Part shown: positions 21,647 through 33,331 of the stretch, piece by piece | Position numbering within the stretch: the first letter of the stretch is position 1 | Layout: each line of letters starts with the position of its first letter | Source: Armillaria gallica | Taxonomy: Eukaryota; Basidiomycota; Agaricomycetes; Agaricales; Physalacriaceae | Assembly: GCA_037576215.1 (NCBI GenBank) | Contig: JBANDB010000006.1 | Location: 310,001 to 374,000 of the forward strand | Direction: 5' to 3' | Length of the DNA: 64,000 bases | Translations under genes and position numbers: made by a program | The notes under the pieces: model-generated | The model's input: only the letters and a program-made list of their open reading frames with translations | Database searches by the model: none | What the model was told of the DNA's origin: nothing

Positions 21647-21726
21647 GGGGGCATAGCTCAGCTGGGAGAGCAACAGACTGAAGTTTGTTCTTCTGGAGGT
21701 CCCCGGTTCAATCCCGGGTGCCCCCA
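21647..21726 (+). tRNA. tRNA-Phe (GAA) with a very short intron
   Basis: Cloverleaf: acceptor stem GGGGGCA pairs with TGCCCCC, discriminator A. The D-arm is GCTC/GAGC, and the T-arm CCCGG/CCGGG encloses TTCAATC. The anticodon loop reads CT-GAA-G, followed by an insertion of about 7 nt at the canonical position (between 37 and 38), then the 3' anticodon stem TCTGG. A box (TAGCTCAGCTGG) and B box (GGTTCAATCC) are good, and TTTT follows at 21730-21733. Identity as Phe rests on GAA and on resemblance to eukaryotic tRNA-Phe (GACTGAAG, TCTGGAGGTC). One anticodon-stem pair is A-G. Confidence 0.88.
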
Positions 21727-22407
21727 ATATTTTGAGCTCAACAAACGCATCTTTTTACAAAGATAGCTTCGAAGAATCCAAGTAGGTACTGTAGCAAGAG
21801 CTTAGAAATGACTAATGAAAAAGGAGTGAGACTTGCGTTGAAGTCGCGACGTCCTTGGCGCAGTTTTGATATTTCTTATTGTTCTTACTTTTAGGTACTC
21901 GATTAATTGTCGTTGGTTCATAGGATTCAAAGAACTTACCACTACCCCCCTACAGCCGTTCGATACGGCAGGTGTGCTTCTCCTAAATGTGACAGCTGCG
22001 AAGTCAACAGTGTATGTATACACGGTCTCAAACCTATATTTGCTGCGCGACCCCGTTGTTTACGAGCTCCGCGCTCCAGGTTTCAAGTTGGGGAATGCAT
22101 GATAAGATACTGCGCGACGGTTTCTCGACATATTCGGATCGAAGGTACTTTCGATTGCGAATATCGCACGTACTCCATGTAAAAACAGGTAAAAAAAATT
22201 GAATGATATATTTTTTGAGAATGTATGGCTTGTACAGGTGAGGAGTGGGAAGAATGGTGAGATATTCGAGTTGTACATAGGAGCAGGGAGTCTATACAGA
22301 ACTACAACAGTGGGATGATGGAAGTGAGAATTGTGACACGGGGACTTGGAGAATGAGGCGGCATGAAGGAATATCTATACAATGGTGCCGATGGATACGT
22401 GGTTAGT
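21727..22407. other. Intergenic between tRNA and forkhead gene
   Basis: 3' flank of the forkhead gene and of the tRNA. No further gene recognised. Confidence 0.45.
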
Positions 22408-23602
22408 TTAGGAAGACCCCGACGCTTCACCGGAAGACCCCTCATCCGAGGGAGACTGAGAGCTCCTGGAGGTGCGTTTGCGAGGACGTCTACCTTCCGG
22501 ATTGGTGATATCAATGGCCCAAAGACCGCCTCTTCCAGGTTCGGTCACGGTACGCCCCATATTCCTGAAAAGATCATGAGAAGACAAAGCGTGCTTGAGT
22601 GTTTCCTGTCAATGAATACGTTGTCAGTTCCTTCAGCCGTCAAAAGCAACCGTGGCATTCGGACGAACCTTCAAGGTACCCTCATTCTGTTGGAAATACT
22701 CAAAGCGCGCGACAAGAGCAGCTCTGATCTCAGCCGTGGAAGCCTTCTGGTGTGGGTGACTGTAGATCGCAGCCGCGGCTAATTGGATGATAGTGTAAGG
22801 AGGCCTTCCAGCCCTGTCCCGCGGATCAGTGAGGCTTTCAAGACGGACTGGGGTCCCGCGTGGAAGATTGAGGAACTCGCGTAGGTAGTCTCCGGGTTCG
22901 GGTAAATCGTATTGAGTGTCGGCCCTTGCGAGGAAGGGTGTGGAGTCGGGGGACTCGCGTTTGGGGATCGCTTGGGGGGACTGCTCGAGAGTGTGTCGGC
23001 GGTAGTAGCGAGGTCCGGGATCTAAGGACGCGAAGGGGGATGGAAGGCCGGTTACTGCAGTGACGTATCCGGGGGGATAGGGTGCAGAGGTCGAGGGGTA
23101 TCCGCCGGGAGGTGAGTTCGGTCCGCGCTGGGAAGGGGCAGCCTCGTAACCCTAAAGTATTGCTCAAATGAGTTCAACGTTCGTCCATTACGACGATGTA
23201 CTCACCGCGCCGCGAGGGTATCCTGAAGCGTCGTAAGTACGCGCCGGTCCCGGTTGTCCTTCATACTCATATTCCTAGAATAGTATTATTGTGTAAGCCC
23301 AACGGACTTCGCGTCTTTAATAAAGATACACGTACAGGTGCGAGAGAGCGCGTCCACATCTCATCATGGGCGGGACTACTTTGTCCAGACGCCTCTGGGG
23401 AATTCCCTTGACCGGGAGACGGCGCCAACGGAGGCGAGTCAGGATTTTGTATTTTCATGCCTCCGCCAGAGCCGGGCACAAACGGCTGGTCATCCTCTTC
23501 TCCAGCCCTCGCATAGGAACGAGGAATGGGAGGGTGACCAGACCTGGGGCCGCCATAGGAGGACATAAATTGGATATGGGAAGCAGGATATCCGGAATAC
23601 AT
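22408..23602 (-). CDS. Forkhead-domain transcription factor
   Basis: Four exons on the minus strand give about 340 residues. The likely start is ATG 23602 (MYSGYPASHIQFMSSYGG), just after a possible acceptor; ATG 23566 is an alternative. The N-terminal half is Pro/Ser/Gly/Tyr-rich. The forkhead domain starts with GRPPYTIIQLAAAAIYSHPH (family: KPPYSY..LI..AI) and continues with KASTAEIRAALVARFEYFQQ. After an intron (donor GTTCGT) comes LKHALSSHDLFRNM, corresponding to the recognition-helix region (IRHNLS...F), and then the wing GRGGLWAIDI. The tail is basic, then Ser/Glu-rich. The recognition helix deviates from the canonical RHNLS, keeping only the RH/KH-x-L-S frame, so DNA specificity may differ from classical forkheads. 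Predicted nuclear regulator, target unknown. Confidence 0.8.
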
Positions 23603-24943
23603 GATTCCTGGTATCAAAGCTTAAGTCAGTCGCGTGGATGGATGCCGCAGACACACGTACAAATGATGTCCGTGCAAGGCTGAATGTAAGAGAGGAGATT
23701 TGGAGAAGAGTAGCAGATGCTAGAGCGGTGTTGTGGGACTACTGTTGGGGACATACCGTGCCCCCACAGCTGGCTTTTATACCGATATGACCTACATCTT
23801 TTGGGCACTCCATACATGGCTATGTCCACGAATTGGTTCTGAGCCGGTATCCGACGATTGGCTCCGAGCAGTTTTTCTTGATAAGCTGCTCGAAAATATA
23901 CCCTATCAAGAAGTTGATGAGAAGGACACGAGGCAACACTTTCCGGAGTTGGACGATGTTGTTGGGGTTCGTTGGTGCATATGTACATCGCCGAGGTGCC
24001 GAAGGTGAGATAGCCATATCTGTACCTTCCTGTCAAGGTAATTTCGTTTGGAGGAGTCGTTAGAGTTTGTCGTCTGTATTGGAAGAGCAAGCTAAGCCAG
24101 AGAGAGACATGACGTGAAGAAAAGGCTGAATATAAATACTGTGGGAACGAGGACACCCCGACAAAGTCACTTGCATACTTATCAAAAACCACACCATTCT
24201 ACTTGACGAAGTGGGTCCAATTAAATGGTGGCGGTGATAGCAAGGGGTCCTTGCCGAAGTGGGTCCTCGTTCCCAAGCAATCCTAAGCGAGACACGTGCT
24301 ACCAGACCTTCGAAAGCTTCAACGCTGGCCTGTCTCCGAAATTTGTGCTACGATTTCGAAAGAATACCCAGGACTGCTTCAGCGAAGTTGGTGGATATGT
24401 GGTAACGAAGGATATTGCGAACCGTGCTGAGCCATGCTGCGAGAAAAGTGTTAAACTGATAGACGTTGAGAGCTGTGACGAATTAAGCCCCTAATCTACA
24501 TGAACAGGGCCCTCATCCACGTCAAATCTACCTCTGCATTTCTGTGCTGGGTGCTGGGCCATTGTCTCTGTGTTGGACATTCTGCGTACGTGCAGTGGAT
24601 GTTGTAGTTGTTGATCAAGGTCGAGTCGGCCCGAGAGCATCCGGCTGCAAGCACGCGTACACAACGCGTTTGTGGCGCAACCGCCACATGTAGCAAATGG
24701 TCTCGTCTACTCTCCCCCTTGAGCTAAAAGATATTACAGCATAATCCTAACTCAATGCGCTTGAATTTCGGCTATGTAAAATCAAGGGGTCCTTTTCTAC
24801 GGTAGTTAAGACGGATCTCAACTCTTCCCCGGAGATAAAAGTGCAAAGGATATAGCGCAATGATCGTGACCAATTCTTATTTCACAAGGTACTAAGTTGA
24901 AGGAGACAGCGAGAGCGAAATCAAGTTGTATTACCGGTACCAA
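23603..24943. other. Intergenic between forkhead and permease genes
   Basis: Upstream region of the forkhead gene and 3' flank of the permease. A 188-codon minus-strand open frame (23626-24192) has no recognisable motif and looks like chance or leader sequence. Confidence 0.4.
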
Positions 24944-27190
24944 TCATTCCACAACTAGCTCGGCAACTATGTTGGCTACCTCCTTTTTGCTCATGTCCTC
25001 TGATACAGGACTCATGGGATCCAACGTAGGAATGGGACCCGTGAACCAGTAGATGCCGCCATATTTTGGGAAGTAGTACCATATCAACGAGAAGATCGTG
25101 ACACCTCCCAGCACCACTACGGAGTAGTTCATGTCTTGTACAGTCGTTTGAGGAGTCGTCGGGAACATGAATACTACGCTCGTGAATGCCATGAACAGTA
25201 CAGCTATCAGCGCGATCGGAAAGCTCTATACAACGAGAGGTCGTTAGAGATGTGTAGAAGTAAATACGATTCACGAAGACTAACGAAGATTCCGAGATGA
25301 AATGGTCCGGGCTTGAAGTCGTTCTGTCCGATAAAGCGGGCAGCGATCGGGATGCTGTATGCGACGTACAATGAGATGACGGATATAGAAAAAACCGCGT
25401 TGATAGCATTCTCCCCGGCAAAAGAAAGTAAGCCTAGTAATATTGCGAATCCAGCGTCGAAAATAACGGTATTAACCGGCGTTTCCGTGTAGCTGTTCAT
25501 TCGATATAACCAATTGGAGAATGGAAGGGCTGCATATAATATGTGAGTCTGATCTAAGATGTCCATGACGAGAATATCATACCTCGATCTCTGCTAAACG
25601 CGTATGTCTGTCTGCTGGCTGCTAGAAGCTAATGAATGGATATTAGAAAATATTCTCCATTACCAAGGATGAGCCTACAATACTGGAACCCATCATGTAT
25701 CTGCCAAAGGTAAAATCAATATGGCAGCGAGAGAGATGAAAGGGTCGACGCACTGTACCAACACAATAATCGCCCAGATACCTAACGTTCCTTTCTGTCC
25801 AAAACCGTTGAACAGAATCTGCGCCATAGGCTGGGCACTATCATATATCGCCTGAAGATCCGAGCCCATACAGAAAGCAAGGATCATGTTGATTGCTGTA
25901 GATTCACCGTGAGTATGAATTATTGGTATTCGCAAAAACACATACCCCACCCCAACACTCCAGCAATGCCCACCGCCAATACGATTGCCCAAGGAACGAC
26001 AGTGGTAGCATTTGACGCTTCCTCGCTTATGTGGACACTGGAATCGAATGAACCTATAGCACGTTTATTCATACATTATGTCTTTTGCCGTAGCAGTGGA
26101 GGCGTACCAATAGTCCAAAGCGGTGCCAAAAAGCTCAATATGAATGCAAAGCCTTCTGTCCATCCGTTGACTATGCAAGAAATGATAAGCAGAGTATAAA
26201 CCGAATCCCTAAGACAACGCACGATTGACAAATTCGCCTAATGCAAAGTGTGCGGTGTTCTTAAATTCCGACGGAGTAACGATAGGCAGGGCGATAATAA
26301 TCCCGAGACAGAGCCTGTCAACGTTATCGTATTAGAATATCGGAATGATGGAAAGCGCTATCACTAGATAAGAGCAGAGGATAGAATACGTACAGGACGT
26401 TGAGGGCAACGTACACCGACTGCAACCTTGCTAAAACAGTTGTGCCTAGACAACAGCCCACGATGTGAGTGAGACTAATGGCTACATATACACCACTGGC
26501 AGCCTTGAATTGAGAGTACCGTAAAAGAGAAAAAACGAAGATGACGCACAAAAGCTGGGCATTCGTTGGTTCGAAGCTTTGGTTATGAGACCCAATCTTG
26601 ACCGCAGCCATGACTTGAACGGCGCATCCCCAATTAATTGAAGCTACACTTGCTATAGATCCGATTGTATTCATATCTAGGTCGGGTGTGTAAGGGTACA
26701 CTTTGTGTGAGGATAAATGGAGAAACTAACAGCCGACTATCCAACAGAGCAGATTGCGCCAACGGGGTGATGAGAATGAGTAGGTCCAGTAGTACAATCC
26801 TCCTGAAGTAGGAGCAGAACTGGCTAATTCGGCCATTGCCAGCGCAACACACAGTATGAAAATACCCGCAACGGCCTACTTGGCTTCTTTATCAGCATAG
26901 CCCCATTATGAAAGTGAAGACAAGAGAAACGTACCCCCAAACCATGGCTGGCCCACCTCCGTTGGGAATCGCGTAAAAAAGAACAGACGATATTGAGGGC
27001 ACCAGACCGATGATCGAGAACGCGATTCCAAAAACCTACAATGAGGTTGGTTAATACACTGGTATTAAAGAGAAATGAGATAAATGAGACGCGCCTCTAG
27101 AGGGATAAATGCACGCTTGAACTCTTGCTTATAGCCCAGAGCTGCCAACCGCGCCTCGTCCGCTGCATTTACGGCGTCCTTTGAAGACAT
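24944..27190 (-). CDS. Amino acid / GABA permease (APC superfamily)
   Basis: Plasma-membrane or vacuolar amino-acid/choline/GABA transporter of about 520 residues with some 12 transmembrane helices, in about 13 exons. The frame is intact from MSSKDAVNAADEARLAALGY to the TGA at 24946-24944. Typical blocks: RAFIPLEVFGIAFSIIGLVP, AMAELASSAPTSGGLYYWTY, SIASVASINWGCAVQVMAA, APLWTIGSFDSSVHISEEAS, GVLGWAINMILAFCMG, SSILLAASRQTYAFSRDRAL and PVNTVIFDAG. These match fungal GABA/choline permeases. The first intron (27094-27036) appears to start with GC (GCGCGT) rather than GT: GAG must join GTT to give PLEVFG, and no GT donor fits. The second donor is the unusual GTTTCT, required by WGYAVAGIF. The substrate cannot be fixed from sequence alone. 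Confidence 0.9.
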
Positions 27191-28120
27191 GCCGAAAGAT
27201 GAAAACAGAGTTGTAATATTGCGCTGGGTAGACTATATGTAGAATCATACAGAGACCGATTACGCATCGTTTTTCCAAGCGGACCACATGAGAGATAGAA
27301 GCCTAGAGACAAGGGTCACGTTCGGGTCTGAGTATAGATAAGCCTGCTACCCCAGATAGGCGCCGAAGAGATCATAATACAAGGACCTCATTCTCTCTGC
27401 AGGAATGGGAAAACCAAACATGTGGGAGGAAGGAAGGCAGGTACATATGTATATTTTTGTGGAACTGTGTGGAACGTTCAAGCTGAAGATAGACGTACAG
27501 CCACCGGCAATTTTTCAAAACCGGGAATCAAATTTATTTGCCGCAACTTGGAAATATCCACTACCTACATCCTCTCGTCGCGCTACTTAAGTTCCTCGTC
27601 TGTATTCAAAGCACAAAAAAGCTCTTTTGCGACTGTCCGTAGGTGTCCGACTCGCAGCTCCGCTACCGGTTGAGATCTCAGCCGTGCCGTGGCAAGGAAG
27701 AGGGCGGTTGTGCATGCGGATATATGGCGGACCCCCTCACTTCCTCACTTCCCATCCAATAGCAGCAAACTGATGATCAGTATCGGTGAGTGCCCGGTGC
27801 ATTTAACCCTTTACTTTCCGTTAACCGTCTTCGAATTTTTAGTCAAGTGTCAATGAAAGCTGCCGCGGCGAACCGTGATAAGAAGTCATGAGCACAAAAG
27901 ACTCAATTGGTGCCGCATTGCCTCCTATCTCATGATCAAATTCCCGTAACCAGCTGAGAAGTACTAAGATTACAGTTTTGACCACCGGAACTTGGGCGGA
28001 ATCCATTTATGATAATATTGCATCTCGCGTTCCAGTCAGGTGATCTTGCCATGACTGCTCAGTCATTCAATGGGAGCAGAGGTATTTCAGGAGCCGTGAC
28101 ACGACGTTCCCACACCGTCA
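27191..28120. other. Divergent promoter between permease and amine oxidase
   Basis: A 930-bp region between two divergently transcribed nitrogen-related genes (permease and amine oxidase), so shared regulation is possible. No additional gene recognised. Confidence 0.45.
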
Positions 28121-30945
28121 ATGGCTTCTACCACAGTTCCTAGCACAGCTACGGAGGTCCTGAGCTCCCCCCATGTTGTCCCGACTACTTTTAAACACCC
28201 TTTGGACCCATTGACTCCTGACGAGGTGAGTTTACTTCTAATGTACCTATCTACACCGAGATAAACCTTCGCCTCAGATAGCAACTGTATCACTATCAGT
28301 CCGATACCACGTCGCGAGCAAGACAGAAATCAAGGCTGTCAAATTCATCACTACATACCTCTTACCGCCTCCCAAGAAAGCGGTTCTTGCCTACCTTGGT
28401 ATTCCTTTGACTCCCGGCGGGCAACCTGAGGCGCCCACCCCAATTATCCGGAAGGCCGAAGTCGACGTACGTGCTATGACCTTTGCTCACGAACGAAGCT
28501 AATGTTCTGACAGTTCCTCGATGTCGTGAATGGGTGCGTAAACTCAGGTTTGGTAGCTACGAAGACTTGATTCATCGACTACAGTGACGCCTATAATGTC
28601 ACCCTTGCTCTTGACGGTGGGAAATGGGGCGTTGAGAGCCTCGAGAAGCTTCCGGAAGGCACTCAGCCCCAGATTTCTGTTCAAGAACTCGTTGTGTGTG
28701 AAAGGATTGTGAAGAGCGACGCTCGGGTGCAGCAATTGGCGAAAGAAGTCGGTAAGTAGACTTGGACGTCATATCTGGATAGTTACACAATCTCATTTCT
28801 TCGTAGGTGTTCTTCCCGAGCAAATTTTCTGTGATGGCTGGTCTATTGGCTACGACGACCGTTTCCCTCAGAAGCGCCGTATTCAGCAAGCGTTGATCTT
28901 TGCGCGGCTTTCGGAGCATGAAAATCTATACGCACATCCACTAGTGAGTGCATGTTTGCAGCTGTAAAATATCATGCTAAGGGATTCCTGCAGGACTTCA
29001 TTGCCATTGTAGATGCGAATGCCGAAGAGGTCCTACATATAGGTATTGTCGCATCTTCTTTGGGTTTTGTATATTCCTAACACTTCAACTCAGATTTCCC
29101 ACCTCATTACAAGAATACTGCTAACGGCGCGTCCCTCAGCGCACCCAGCACCAAGTTTCCCGAACTCTCTAAAGACTCATTTACCGCGACAAGTCGACCA
29201 CGGATCCCTCCTCCTCAAGTCGTTTGACTTCCTTCCCGATCTTATGGAAAAGAACGAGGAGAAGTTCAAACCCAGAGACGATATCAAGCCTTTGCACATC
29301 GTCCAGCCCGAGGGTGTCAGCTTTAAGCTTGATGGAAATGAACTGGAGTGGCAGAATTGGAAGATGCATATATGTAAGCCGTCATGGTGTTCTCGTTCTC
29401 ACTCTACTAATCATGCGACGCTAATAGCCTTCTCTCACCGCGAGGGCATAGCCCTCTCTACGATCACTTACAACGACAATGGCGAAATACGTCCAATTAT
29501 ATATCGTCTATCGTTGGCGGAGATGGTGGTTCCTTACGGAGCTCCAGAATACCCGCATCCTAGGAAATTCGCCTTTGATACGTGAGCTCTCTCTTATCCG
29601 CTTTGATAATCAGAATGTCTGATTGAGACAGAGGTGAATACGGTATGGGAACAATGGCCAATGAGCTATCATTGGGATGCGACTGTGTCGGTCAAATCCA
29701 CTATTTGGCGCGTTGAATTTTACTGGATGCTATGGAAAATCGTCGTCTGACAATGAGCGTAGCCTGGCGCCTACGTCGGCCACGATGGAAGTGCAGTTGT
29801 GATCAAGAACGCCATCTGCATTCATGAGGAGGATAATGGTGTTCTTTGGAAGCACACCGATTACCGCCCTGGTGGCCGTACACAGACCGTTCGCCGGAGA
29901 CGACTAGTCATCAGCATGGTCTGCACGCTGGCCAACTATGGTTCGTACCATATTCGCACTACTACTACAAAGGCTAAGACTGAAATCATCACCTACAGAA
30001 TACATCTGGAACTATCATTTCTACCAGGACGGCAGCATCGAGCTCGAAGTCCGCTTGACTGGTATTCTTCAAGTTTATGTAGCGGAGACCGACGAACCCA
30101 TCAAGTTTGGCACTAAAGTCGCACCTAACGTCAACGCCCATTACCACCAGCATCTCTTCTCGATCCGCGTAGACCCTATGATCGACGGAATCAACAATTC
30201 CGTGGTGGAATCGGACGTCGTTCCTCTCCCCAACGCCTTAACCGGCTCTGACCTCAACTTTGCCGGGAACGCGTTCATCCAAGAGGACACGGTGTTGAAG
30301 AAGGAGGCCGGGAGACATTGGGATTGGGAGAAGGAGCGGAAATGGAAGATCGTCAACCCGGCTAGGAAGCACTACAGTAGCGGTAAAGATGTGGGCTACG
30401 TTGTCGGGATTAAGGGTGGTGTTACGCCGATGATGGCGAGGAAGGACGGTTGGGCGCTGAAGAGGGCGCAGTTTGTGAACTACCCTGTTTGGGTTTGTAG
30501 GGATGTTGAGGGTGCGAAGGGGAGCAGGATGTGGCCTGCTGGGAAGTATGTTCCACAGACCAGGGAGAGCCCTGCTGATTCGATCGGTGCTTGGGTGAAG
30601 GGCGAGCAGAACGTTGAGAATGAGGATATTCTAGTGTACTTGACCATCGGTGAGTACTTTTGCGCCAACTCTGACATCCCTTCACGTTGACTCTGGTGCA
30701 TAGGAACAACGCATATCCCTCGTCCAGAAGACTGGCCAGTGTACGTCTTTGTATATTATCTTACCAAAATGATATCTCACACGTTCTATAGGATGCCTGT
30801 TGAGCATCTAAGCATCTCTCTCAAGCCCCAGTCGTTCTTTACAATGAATCCTAGCATGGATGTTCCGGGGACTAGAGATCCGAAGAGTGTCGCTGCGTTC
30901 TCTCAAAGAACTGTCCCTAGTCATGGACACGCGGGATGTCATTGA
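28121..30945 (+). pseudogene. Copper amine oxidase with a 2-nt frameshift
   Basis: Topaquinone-dependent copper amine oxidase, which oxidises primary amines to aldehyde, ammonia and peroxide; about 690 residues over about 12 exons. Start MASTTVPSTATEV, end GHAGCH at 30945. Catalytic landmarks are present: FDTGEYGMG (catalytic base Asp), CTLANYEY (Tyr converted to topaquinone, split by an intron), HYHQHLFSIRVDP (two copper His), and THIPRPEDWPVMP (third His region). One intron (29708-29762) appears to use GC-AG (GCGCGT). At about 29211-29217 the frame breaks: TSRPRIPPP is followed by a stop at 29225, while the conserved continuation KSFDFLPDLMEKNE is in the next frame. Two nucleotides seem lost in a CCTCCTCCT(CT) run. 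No intron fits there. All else looks intact, so this is a recent null allele or a sequence error. A divergent permease gene lies upstream. Confidence 0.85.
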
Positions 30946-31383
30946 ATCTTTTTGAACGAATGTGCTTAAGGTGTATTTCAGGGTCTATGTAGTAGAAATT
31001 CTAAATGTAAAACAGTGAATGATTTCCAGGCGACAAACTGCGACCCTCGCGCAGTTCTTTATTTTCTTACCTGCAGGAAGGTGTTCACGCGACGGCTGAA
31101 TGAAGTTCGAAAGCATGTCAGCTTAAGCACTTGTGTGCTTTCCTCGTCTGAAGACGGAGGGTTCGATCTTACTGCCAAATGATTGTAGTTGACGCTTCTC
31201 CCATCTGGACATCCACTCGGCTCTGCAAGGAACGAAGGAGATTGTCATTAAGTTGCATGATTACGATGAATACATGAAGCTAACAAGGAGTGTGGGCCGC
31301 ACAGATGCGGAATGAACGAGGTTGAAGGTAGATATACAATATTGCTGCACAGACGGAAAAAATCCAAAGACGTTTTAGACGAA
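30946..31383. other. Convergent 3' flanks, no gene
   Basis: 3' flanks of the amine oxidase (+) and the unknown protein gene (-). No coding region recognised. Confidence 0.45.
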
Positions 31384-32655
31384 TTAGATATTAATGCCCG
31401 ACTTAGCGTCTGTGATAGCATGATCAACATCAAGAAGAGTGTAAGGATATTTCTAGTACATACCTTCCGTGACAGACATCGCCATCGTCTCCACGGGTGA
31501 GGGCTCACGCTCACGCTTTGGCATTTTTGACTGTAGTTGAGCATAGAGTGCTTCATCCTTTTCGCGAGCGCGGTCAATGTCAGCTTGGACTTTGACTTTT
31601 ATTCGCTCGCGATAATCCGCTTCAACGCTACAATAGTCAATACATCACGAGAAATTTTCAGCAGTGGACAACGGGATGCGTACCTTTTCAAAGCGTCGAG
31701 CTCGCGAAAGAAGTTCCATGGGTCATTGATCTGCTTTACCGACTCGATATCTTCTATTACTTCGATGACAGGCACGGTGTCTGGAGGAGTGACGCCGAAC
31801 AGGTTGAAACCCTGGAGAGGATCGTCGGAGAGGTCTCCATCGTAGTTTTCATGGTCTGGGTGCAGACAAGGTATCCACCGCAAGACTTTGTCGAGTACCG
31901 AGCGAAGGAAAACCGACAACTTGGAAGGACGTTTCGACGCGATCGACGGAGCTCCACTAGCTTCAATAGTTTTATGAACTGAACCATCGTACTGGCTTTC
32001 GGCGTCGCGTTCCGATGGAAGAGGCAAAGTAACCGTAGATGCTTGGTGCTCGTACGACTGGGCATCTTCCACATCACCAGCAGCATCTCCTGCAAGTAAA
32101 GCTTCTTGTTCGTTCCGGAATGCATCCCTACGTGCCACATCTTGGAAGTGGTAGATCTCCAGAAGCCGTTCTTCGTGCTTCAATTGGTATTTAGGATCAG
32201 GCCACGGGTCCTCAACGGTAAGATCGTTTCGAACGCGACAATGCGTCGCGGTAAGGCTAGGGTGGTAACAGTCTGGCCAGGGGAGAGGCAGCATAGGGTT
32301 CAGTGGCAGTCGCGAAGGCGGGTTGAAACTGTTCGGCAAAATCGGAACAGCCATGTCTGAGAGTATAAAACGATCGGGCTGGCCATCAGAAAGGCCTTGT
32401 GAGACCAAGTTCATGGACATCGATATATATTCCACGCCAGGCAAGGGGAAACAGAAGAGCCGGGAGACGGTAAAGGTTAGCTGAGGGCGAACCTCTGCAA
32501 GCTGGCAACAAACGTACGTGTGTGACGCATGCGACATAAACTGTAGTCTTTAACGCCTCACAGGCTTTGGTAACCTCCGGATCCTTGAGATATTTGAGGG
32601 AAGGAACTGGATCGAGCTTGAAAGCTATGTAGTCACCGAAATGTGGGACGACCAT
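31384..32655 (-). CDS. Conserved hypothetical protein with C-terminal coiled coil
   Basis: Not recognised. The start ATG 32655 gives MVVPHFGDYIAFKLDPVPSL. An intron near 32500 is needed to reach the long open part (LVSQGLSDGQPDRFILSDM..., TVEDPWPDPKYQLKHEERLL), though its exact borders are unclear (37 nt with GTACGT...CTCAG fits the frame but is short). The middle is acidic and Ser-rich. FLRSVLDKVLRWIPCLHPDH may be an amphipathic or membrane-associated helix. A further intron at about 31684 (donor GTACGC) leads to the charged helical segment SVEADYRERIKVKVQADIDR, predicted coiled coil. A last short exon ends DAKSGINI at 31384. About 375 residues. No enzymatic motif is visible. The consistent frame across the two 3' introns supports a real gene. 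Confidence 0.6.
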
Positions 32656-33205
32656 GACAGTGCAGCCTAAGAATGGGAGTAAAATGTTTGAGTGAGAACG
32701 TCGAGGTCGCCTTTTGAGTCCTGAAGAATAGGGAGGTGGACACCAAATTCATGCATTGTTCTGAGAAAGACCAAGATACGACAATCGAATCAAGGCGAAC
32801 AACAACAACCACCATCACCGACCCGCTCCCGGTCCACGTTCGCTGTTGCTCCGGCACTATGAGGCCTTACAGACCCTTCCGTAGTCGTCGATAGTTCGTG
32901 GGTCACGCATAACAACCACCAACCACAACCACAACCAAAACCAAAACCAAAACCAACATTTTTTCATCTTCTATCATTCACCTTCGACTACTGGCTCACT
33001 TTCATGCCAATTTTTACTTTTAACCTTCGGAGACTCCATGCGAAACCCTCCACCTATTCCTCTTCACCGTCATGATCCCTACTAAATTGTATCGACATCG
33101 ACACGCAGCAACCCAACGACATCCGCAACCAATGGATTGCATCCAACCATAAATCCCTTTCTCCATCCCCTTCGTCTGGTCGTTCTCTGACCAATCATCT
33201 TTCTG
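32656..33205. repeat. AC-rich low-complexity leader-like region
   Basis: Contains runs such as CAACAACAACAACCACC and repeated ACCAAA units (about 32795-32960), followed by a pyrimidine-rich stretch. The composition resembles the long leaders of strongly expressed fungal genes. It precedes the short open frame at 33206. Confidence 0.4.
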
Positions 33206-33331
33206 ATGCTTCTTGCTGAGGCATTTCAGGCCGCTTCGCCTGTGCTCGCTATGCGCGCCGTTCCCGCCCCAGCACCCAGCTTGTTGATGGCCCGTGCGCT
33301 CCTTACCACGTGGGATTGCCGTTTTGGGTAG
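33206..33331 (+). CDS. Possible small protein (41 aa), unsupported
   Basis: ATG 33206 opens MLLAEAFQAASPVLAMRAVP and continues through ALLTTWDCRFG to TAG at 33329-33331. It sits directly behind an AC- and pyrimidine-rich leader-like region that otherwise has no gene. The N-terminus is hydrophobic, but no CaaX box, signal peptidase site or known family was seen. It could equally be noise or an upstream ORF of a non-coding transcript. Confidence 0.2.
   Translation: MLLAEAFQAASPVLAMRAVPAPAPSLLMARALLTTWDCRFG

Noticed and set aside
23626..24192. 188-codon open frame upstream of the forkhead gene
   Set aside because: No motif, no family, odd composition; it lies in the promoter/leader and carries several ATGs and splice-like signals at random.
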